From an uncultured Ruminococcus sp. (GTDB lineage: Bacteria > Bacillota > Clostridia > Oscillospirales > Ruminococcaceae), in assembly GCA_947176075.1 (NCBI GenBank), contig CAMWPG010000011.1, positions 1 through 32,817 of the forward strand: a stretch of DNA of 32,817 nt, read 5' to 3'. Of this stretch, positions 27,015 through 32,817 are shown in pieces (the stretch's first letter is position 1; the number at the start of each line of letters is the position of its first letter). Made by a program: the position numbers and the translations under genes. Below the pieces are notes generated by a model. It ran no database searches, was not told the origin of the DNA, and was given only the letters and a program-made list of their open reading frames with translations.

Positions 27015-27920
27015 TCAGTCCATATATTTTCTGAGCAGCCTACCTACAAGCCTATTTAAAAAGTACATTACAACAAATAAAATCATACATATCGCAGAAG
27101 CATACCCCATCTCATAGCGTATCCATCCATAATCATAGGCGTGATTCATGATAGTATGCGCTTTATAGTCCGTACTCGGAAAGCCGAGAAGATTCTGCGA
27201 AACAGTGCCTGCTGCAAATGCACTTACTATCTGCATAACTGCCGCAAACATAAGCTGAGGTGTCATTGCAGGTATAGTTATATATATAAGCTCCTGCCAG
27301 CGATTCTTTATGCCCTCTATAGCTCCTGCCTCATACCATGTACGGTCTATATTTTGAAAGCCTGCACGAAGAGCCAGAAATCCTGTGCCAAGGCTTAAAT
27401 ACATTTGCACTACTATTGTAACTAAAAGCACATACCGCGCATCGGTAAGCCACTGAACAGGAGATGTTATAATGCCAGTGTTCAATAGAAATGCATTTAT
27501 ATATCCATGTGAATCACCGCTGAAGATCAGCTGCCAGACAGTATAAACACTGGACATTGAAGGTATGTAAAATATAAGGGTAAATATAGTTCTTAGCTTT
27601 GGTCTCATCTCATTTATAAGCCATGCGATCAGAAAGCAAAGCACATAGCTTACAGGTCCTGTGAATATAGCTGAAACAAGCGTTACACGCACTGATTGCA
27701 TGAATATCTTATCTGAAAGAAACAATGCGCTGTAATTGGAAAGCCCCACAAACTGCGGAAACTGCACCATATTAAAATCAGTAAATCCTATCGGCATCGA
27801 CATAAGCACAGGGATAATCGTAAACAGCGTAAAAAAAAGCATAAACGGCAGCAGCATAAGATATGCTGATTTATTTTTCTTTATAGAAACAAGTGTTTTT
27901 CTAAGCGGAGCATTATCCAA
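27015..27920 (-). CDS. Sugar ABC transporter permease (MalF-type)
   Basis: WYEAGAIEGIKNRWQELIYITIPAMTPQL EAA loop; AGGAGG RBS. Confidence 0.9.
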   Translation of the reverse strand: MDNAPLRKTLVSIKKNKSAYLMLLPFMLFFTLFTIIPVLMSMPIGFTDFNMVQFPQFVGLSNYSALFLSDKIFMQSVRVTLVSAIFTGPVSYVLCFLIAWLINEMRPKLRTIFTLIFYIPSMSSVYTVWQLIFSGDSHGYINAFLLNTGIITSPVQWLTDARYVLLVTIVVQMYLSLGTGFLALRAGFQNIDRTWYEAGAIEGIKNRWQELIYITIPAMTPQLMFAAVMQIVSAFAAGTVSQNLLGFPSTDYKAHTIMNHAYDYGWIRYEMGYASAICMILFVVMYFLNRLVGRLLRKYMD

Positions 27921-27937
27921 ACGCCTGCAACCTCCTT

Positions 27938-30802
27938 TTAATTTTTTCTCGCCATTTCCTTATTTATATCCCGATCATAACGCATAAGCGCATCTCTTGG
28001 ATTTTCACCGTTATTTACAACATCACGAAAAGCGTTCATTATATTTCTTGTAACTGCATATGACGATGGAAGTATAGGTATCTCCTCTGTCTGGAGCATA
28101 GTGCTTTCAAGAACGTCAAGCTCTTTTGCCGACCACTGCATCTGTCGGAGCGTCTCGGTATTGGCAGGTGCATATCTTCCAAGCTGTCCCATAAGTCCCT
28201 CTGTTTGCTGTGCGTATTTCGTCTGCACCTCTGATGAACAGAACCACTTTATATATTCCCATGCAGCTTCTGTCTTTTTCCTGTCATTATTTTTGAAGAT
28301 CACTGCGCCTGACCCAACGGAATTAACAGTATGTGAAATGCTGCCGTCTGCCAGCTGCGTTCCCGGAACAGATGTAAAATCCCATAAGCCGTTTATCTCC
28401 GGAGCGGCTGTACTGAGCTGATTGCAAAACGTATAATCTGCTATAACTATAGGATAATCTCCCGTACGAAAACGGCTGAATGCGTCATATTGCTGCGGCA
28501 GGCTGTATTTTGTATAAAAGCTTGTCCACTGTTCAAATGCACTAATGGCTTCATTTGTATAAAATGTAGTCCCTGTCTTTGAAGCATTATAGTAATTCAT
28601 GCCGTTTTGCAGCATAAGCACTGCAAATGTATGCCCTGTTTCAGTTACAGAAGATGCAAGTGCTGTACCGCCTGATACAGACTTCGCACCGGGCAGCACA
28701 AGTCCTGCGGACATATAATTTCTCTGCAAAATCGGAAGTATGTCTATAAGTTCCTGCCATGTCTCCGGCGGCGATGTGATGCCAAGACCGCTTAATATAT
28801 CCATTCGGCAGAACATTACTGCCCAGCTCCTTACAAGAGGTACGGCATATATATCGTCATTATACGTATACGGCACAAAGGCATTATTTGTATACATTTG
28901 AGATATTTGCTCAAAGCCCTGAAATTCTGATATATCCTCAAGAAGCCCACGGCTTCCAAGATTCACGGGTGTTTCTCCGCTGAGAAACAATGCTGCATCC
29001 GGTTCTTCATCTGCAAGGGCTGCTTCTACTATACCGCCCGATACAAGCTTTACCGAAACGGGAATACCTGTTTCCGTGATGAATTCTGATTCTGTAAGTT
29101 CTCTTACGACCTGTGCCTGTTCACGTCCCAGCTGCACCCACACCTCTATTCCATCGCTGTCGTCTATATTATTATCATCTTTTATAAACGAGGAGAGAAA
29201 TCTTTTAAAGCTGTAAGCTATGCGGCTGAAAAATCCGGCTTTTGTATCTGAAAAATCACTACTCTTTGATGCAAGCTCAATATAGTCTATCTCCAGCGGC
29301 TGATCTCGATAATCACGCATCCATGATGATATAGCCGCTGTACAGTCTTTTATCTGAGAAAGATAAGCAGGTATTCTTATTGGCGACTGAATGCACTTTT
29401 CAAGTATAACCGCCATATTTTCAAGCGAAGCAGCTTCTGATCCTTCTGAACCAGAAAGCAGCTCTATATCAGACTTTATCATTCTTAGATGACCGGATAT
29501 TCTTTCAAAGCTGTCTGTAAGTCCGGGTATCTTTTCATGAACATAATAATCAGTATATTTATCAGGCTGCGTGCCTGTTATCATAGCTATTCTGCGATAA
29601 TTTTCATTAAGCTCATATACTATATCCCCAAGCTGCTGTATATATGAGCCTATTACACCGGGAATAGCTTCCATTGTTAAGGTATGAGCTTCTCCGGCAG
29701 TAAGATATATATATATATCATCGCCATCCTCTGTTTTCACATCATTAAGCTCAAAGTCAGTGCTGTAATTAAAGCGAACCGCAGACATATCCTCACACGG
29801 AACCTCTCCGTCAATATAGAGCCTTCTGTTGGAGAAAAATCCACGCATTTCCTCCTGCCTTGCCTTTATGCCTATTTTGTACCATCCGTCATTTGGTACT
29901 TTAAACTCCCATGTGAGCGTTTGTCCTGATTTTTTGTAGCTGCCCTTTCCTATTGTGTTATATATAAGATGCCATGGATCAGACGGAGAAACATCGCAGC
30001 TGGAATTGTCATATGTAGGATACAAAATAGGTGACGACTTGTATTTTGCATTTTCTCCCTCTATCCGTACCAAAGCAGACGGAGTATCATCAGGAGACAC
30101 GCAGGCATTTATACCTGCGATATACTCCCCATAGGTTTTATATTTCTCCGGGCAGTGAAGCTTTATATATTCTATATCAATGCTTCCTCTCTGAACGTCA
30201 AGCTTTACGGTATGTCTGCCCTTTTCAAAATAAAAAATCAACGGCTCATTTTGCAGACCATCTGGATCCTTCAGATCTGTTTTCTGCTGAATCTCCACCT
30301 GCTCCTGAGCAGATCTTATCTCATCGCCATTCCTGTCCTTTTGAATAGCTTTTTCAGCCCTGTATACCTTATTGAGTCTCAGGCGCTGTGCGCTGTCAAA
30401 GGGAATATTCCCATCTATTTCCATTGAAAGCTCTATTTCAGCCGATGGCGATATAACAGGCAGATAGGAGATCTCAGCACAGTAAAGACCTGACCAAAGA
30501 ATATTCACCTCATATAAAAAGCTGTCATCTTCACGTCTAATCAGCGAAAGGCTTAATATATCTTCGGTATATTTTTCATTACTGTATTTTTCGGTGTATT
30601 CTCTATATGTAATATTCCCGCTGCTATAGATCGGCGATTTATTTTCTTCGTGTATTTCTGCCAGTGCAGGAGATATGTCTGTTTCAGCGGATACATGAAA
30701 ATGTGCCGCACCAGTCATCAGGCTAAGCGACGTTACTATGCTTATAAATGACATCATGTATTTTCCGCCAAACATACATATCACTGCCTTTCGATACTTC
30801 AT
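27938..30802 (-). CDS. Very large extracellular solute-binding protein with N-terminal carbohydrate-binding-like region
   Basis: C-terminal SBP_bac_1-like region (IEVWVQLGREQAQVVRELTESEFITETGIPVSVKLVSGGIVEAALADEEPDAAL; GLGITSPPETWQELIDILPILQ); N-terminal beta-rich duplicated modules; true start may be 30775. Confidence 0.82.
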   Translation of the reverse strand: MKYRKAVICMFGGKYMMSFISIVTSLSLMTGAAHFHVSAETDISPALAEIHEENKSPIYSSGNITYREYTEKYSNEKYTEDILSLSLIRREDDSFLYEVNILWSGLYCAEISYLPVISPSAEIELSMEIDGNIPFDSAQRLRLNKVYRAEKAIQKDRNGDEIRSAQEQVEIQQKTDLKDPDGLQNEPLIFYFEKGRHTVKLDVQRGSIDIEYIKLHCPEKYKTYGEYIAGINACVSPDDTPSALVRIEGENAKYKSSPILYPTYDNSSCDVSPSDPWHLIYNTIGKGSYKKSGQTLTWEFKVPNDGWYKIGIKARQEEMRGFFSNRRLYIDGEVPCEDMSAVRFNYSTDFELNDVKTEDGDDIYIYLTAGEAHTLTMEAIPGVIGSYIQQLGDIVYELNENYRRIAMITGTQPDKYTDYYVHEKIPGLTDSFERISGHLRMIKSDIELLSGSEGSEAASLENMAVILEKCIQSPIRIPAYLSQIKDCTAAISSWMRDYRDQPLEIDYIELASKSSDFSDTKAGFFSRIAYSFKRFLSSFIKDDNNIDDSDGIEVWVQLGREQAQVVRELTESEFITETGIPVSVKLVSGGIVEAALADEEPDAALFLSGETPVNLGSRGLLEDISEFQGFEQISQMYTNNAFVPYTYNDDIYAVPLVRSWAVMFCRMDILSGLGITSPPETWQELIDILPILQRNYMSAGLVLPGAKSVSGGTALASSVTETGHTFAVLMLQNGMNYYNASKTGTTFYTNEAISAFEQWTSFYTKYSLPQQYDAFSRFRTGDYPIVIADYTFCNQLSTAAPEINGLWDFTSVPGTQLADGSISHTVNSVGSGAVIFKNNDRKKTEAAWEYIKWFCSSEVQTKYAQQTEGLMGQLGRYAPANTETLRQMQWSAKELDVLESTMLQTEEIPILPSSYAVTRNIMNAFRDVVNNGENPRDALMRYDRDINKEMARKN

Positions 30803-30808
30803 AAAAAT

Positions 30809-30838
30809 ATTATACCAAATCGTTTGTATTCTTGTCAA
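30809..30838 (-). promoter_or_regulatory. Sigma-A-like promoter of the ABC operon
   Basis: Minus strand TTGACA-N18-TATAAT. Confidence 0.8.
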
Positions 30839-30863
30839 GCTGCACAAGTGAATTTAATAAACT

Positions 30864-30890
30864 AAAGCCTCTCCGTTACGGAGAGGCTTT
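30864..30890 (-). terminator. Intrinsic terminator of tadA, abutting its stop codon
   Basis: aaagcctctccg-tta-cggagaggcttt perfect stem. Confidence 0.8.
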
Positions 30891-31441
30891 TACACATCAA
30901 CATCTGCTGCTCTTTCAGATGCCCTTGACATCTCTTTGCGCCAGCGCAGACCTTCTTCCTTTTTTTTTCGTCTCAGATCCCTGAAAAATCTTTTCAACAG
31001 CTCACTGCACTGACTCTCCATAAAGCCATCAGTAACCTCAGGCTTATGATTATATGGAAAAGTAAACATTTTCTGTACTGAACACACTGACCCCGATTTT
31101 TCATCATACGCACCGAATATCACCCTGTCTATCTTAGCATGAATAATCGCACCGGCACACATAGGACAGGGTTCAAGTGTGACATAAAGCTCGCTGTCAA
31201 CTATTCTCCAACCTCCAAGCCTGCGGCTGGCATTCTCTATAGCCATAATCTCTGCATGAGCAAGCGGCGATCTGTCATTCTCACGGCTGTTCCAGCCCTC
31301 GCCTATAATATTGCCGCTCGGCTTGTGAACTATCACTGCACCGACAGGAACTTCCCCCAAAGATGCTGCATATTTTGCAAGCTCCAAGGCTCTTTCCATA
31401 TGGACTTTGTCGGTACTGCTATTATTTCTGATGCTGTCCAT
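30890..31441 (-). CDS. tadA: tRNA-specific adenosine deaminase TadA
   Basis: AHAEIMAIENASRRLGGWRI...LYVTLEPCPMCAGAIIHAKIDRVIFGAYDEKSG; ATG start at 31441. Confidence 0.93.
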   Translation of the reverse strand: MDSIRNNSSTDKVHMERALELAKYAASLGEVPVGAVIVHKPSGNIIGEGWNSRENDRSPLAHAEIMAIENASRRLGGWRIVDSELYVTLEPCPMCAGAIIHAKIDRVIFGAYDEKSGSVCSVQKMFTFPYNHKPEVTDGFMESQCSELLKRFFRDLRRKKKEEGLRWRKEMSRASERAADVDV

Positions 31442-31442
31442 A

Positions 31443-32601
31443 TCACACAAATACTTCAATAAGCATTAGAATACCGCAAAGCACCCATACCATTAAAAGC
31501 GAAGTTTCTAATACACTATACCGGATCTTACCCTTTACAGAAATAAAGGTCTCATAATCTTTCATTACAAGCAGCTTATTTTTAGAAAAAGACAGTATAA
31601 AGCAGCTTATCAACCCTATTATAAAAACCAGAATCGTAGATATAAGCTCAGCCGGAATACCGCTTATATCAGGAAAATCCTTCCACCAGAATGTCATAAA
31701 GCTAAGAATTCTTACCGTTATATGAACAACAATTCCCGTCATTATCGAACCGCTTTGCCATATACCATAACCGGCAATAACAATTGTTGTAAAAATCATC
31801 AGAGCTGAAAATGGATTGTGCATTTCCGCTGTTACGATCACTGCGATCATAATAACCGCAAAGCTCACTCCAAACTGCCTTAATGCCTGAAAAAGCGCAC
31901 CATGGTAAAGAAGCTCTTTCATGATCGGCACCAACAGCAGTTCAAAAATAAGAAAAGCCGTTTTGCATCCTGTACTCATGTTAAATGATATTTTGTATGT
32001 CATGTTGATATCATTTACAGTGAATATATTAAGCGGCAGATATATCCTTATAAGCGTAGTAACTGCAAATCCTATAAGCGCAGCAGTGATTGCAGCAAAA
32101 ACTGCCCAGCTATTACCTACTTTAAACGGATATGCTACTTTAAGAGGCATTTTTAAGATCTTACGCATAAAAAGCAGCGGAAAAACAAATTTCATAACTC
32201 CTTCGAATACAAAAGCTATGAGCACTGCATACTGATCTCCGCATGCTGAGCTTTCATGAAAACTATAGCCTATATCCATTCCCAGACCCTTAAGCAATAA
32301 TATGACCGGAATGATAAGAACATTCTCTGCAATAGCATATATAAAAACGGCAGCAGTTATAATTTTGCATACACTTTTAAGAGCTGATCGCTCCTGATTT
32401 TCAGACATCTCCTTATGCGTTCCGATTCCGTCTACATATGTATGAAGATTTCTTGAACGCTTTCCTGCAAAAACAAAAGGATTGCCTTCTTTGCTTCGCC
32501 ACTCACGGTAAGCTCTGTTATATTCTGCGCTTTTGATCGGAGAATCCGAAGTATGCGCTGATTCTGTTTCCTCACTTAATTTTTTATAGTTTATTTTTTT
32601 C
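31443..32601 (-). CDS. CPBP-family (CAAX protease-like) intramembrane protein
   Basis: Polytopic; degenerate motif MKELLYHGALFQALR and GIWQSGSIMTGIVVHITVRI. Confidence 0.7.
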
Positions 32602-32817
32602 ATAATAGTGTCCTTTGGCAAAAATGCATTGCGGCAGATGCGCTTTATATGGTAATTTTTTATATACATTTAAAATTTTGTTCAGCATCTCGCTGTACAC
32701 GTCTTTTCTGCATATCAGACTTAATCAGTATTTCTTTAATTATATCACACCAACACAATCTATTAATGTGATTTTTGCACATATTCTATGTTATTTTTTG
32801 TCCTTTTCTTTTACGAC

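Noticed and set aside
29705-29720. Short AT microsatellite (atatatatatata) inside the binding-protein gene
   Set aside because: Too short and in a coding context; no evidence of function.

Overview
Low-GC Firmicutes chromosome segment. Rnf genes, dipicolinate synthase and cohesin/dockerin proteins suggest a Ruminococcus-like anaerobe (taxonomy is inferred). Main finding: the sporulation gene dpaA (spoVFA, dipicolinate synthase subunit A) is split by a precisely definable 4738-bp element (about 10105-14842). The N-terminal 265 codons lie at 14841-15635 (-). The missing C-terminal tail (GKAAPKTAGILLADAVVRLSEERVT) lies 4.7 kb away at 10025-10105 (-), still joined to dpaB by an ATGA stop/start overlap. 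The element carries a serine recombinase whose stop codon sits beside the junction, plus a cohesin-like wall-anchored protein and a dockerin protein. Both junctions share GGAA. Circularising the element in silico gives a 44-bp attP-like inverted repeat (arms TGTCATCCTG...CAGGATGACA, 14/22 positions symmetric) whose centre falls between the two G's of GGAA. Excision would restore the frame ...YVWASGLP-GKAAPKTAG.... A sigma-K-like promoter (CACC-N16-CATAGAATA) precedes dpaA. This is a candidate skin-like, developmentally excised element in dpaA, with unusual cellulosome/amylosome-like cargo. The rest of the window holds rnfCDGEAB, a lipoprotein, a PF12897-type aminotransferase, a 156-bp MITE-like element with TA duplication, a ROK regulator, an AEC transporter, HtrA, a GDSL-dockerin protein, an aquaporin, an 8-gene carbohydrate ABC/DUF5696/YIP1/NHL operon with no ATPase gene, tadA and a CPBP-like membrane protein. 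No tRNA, rRNA or CRISPR was seen.
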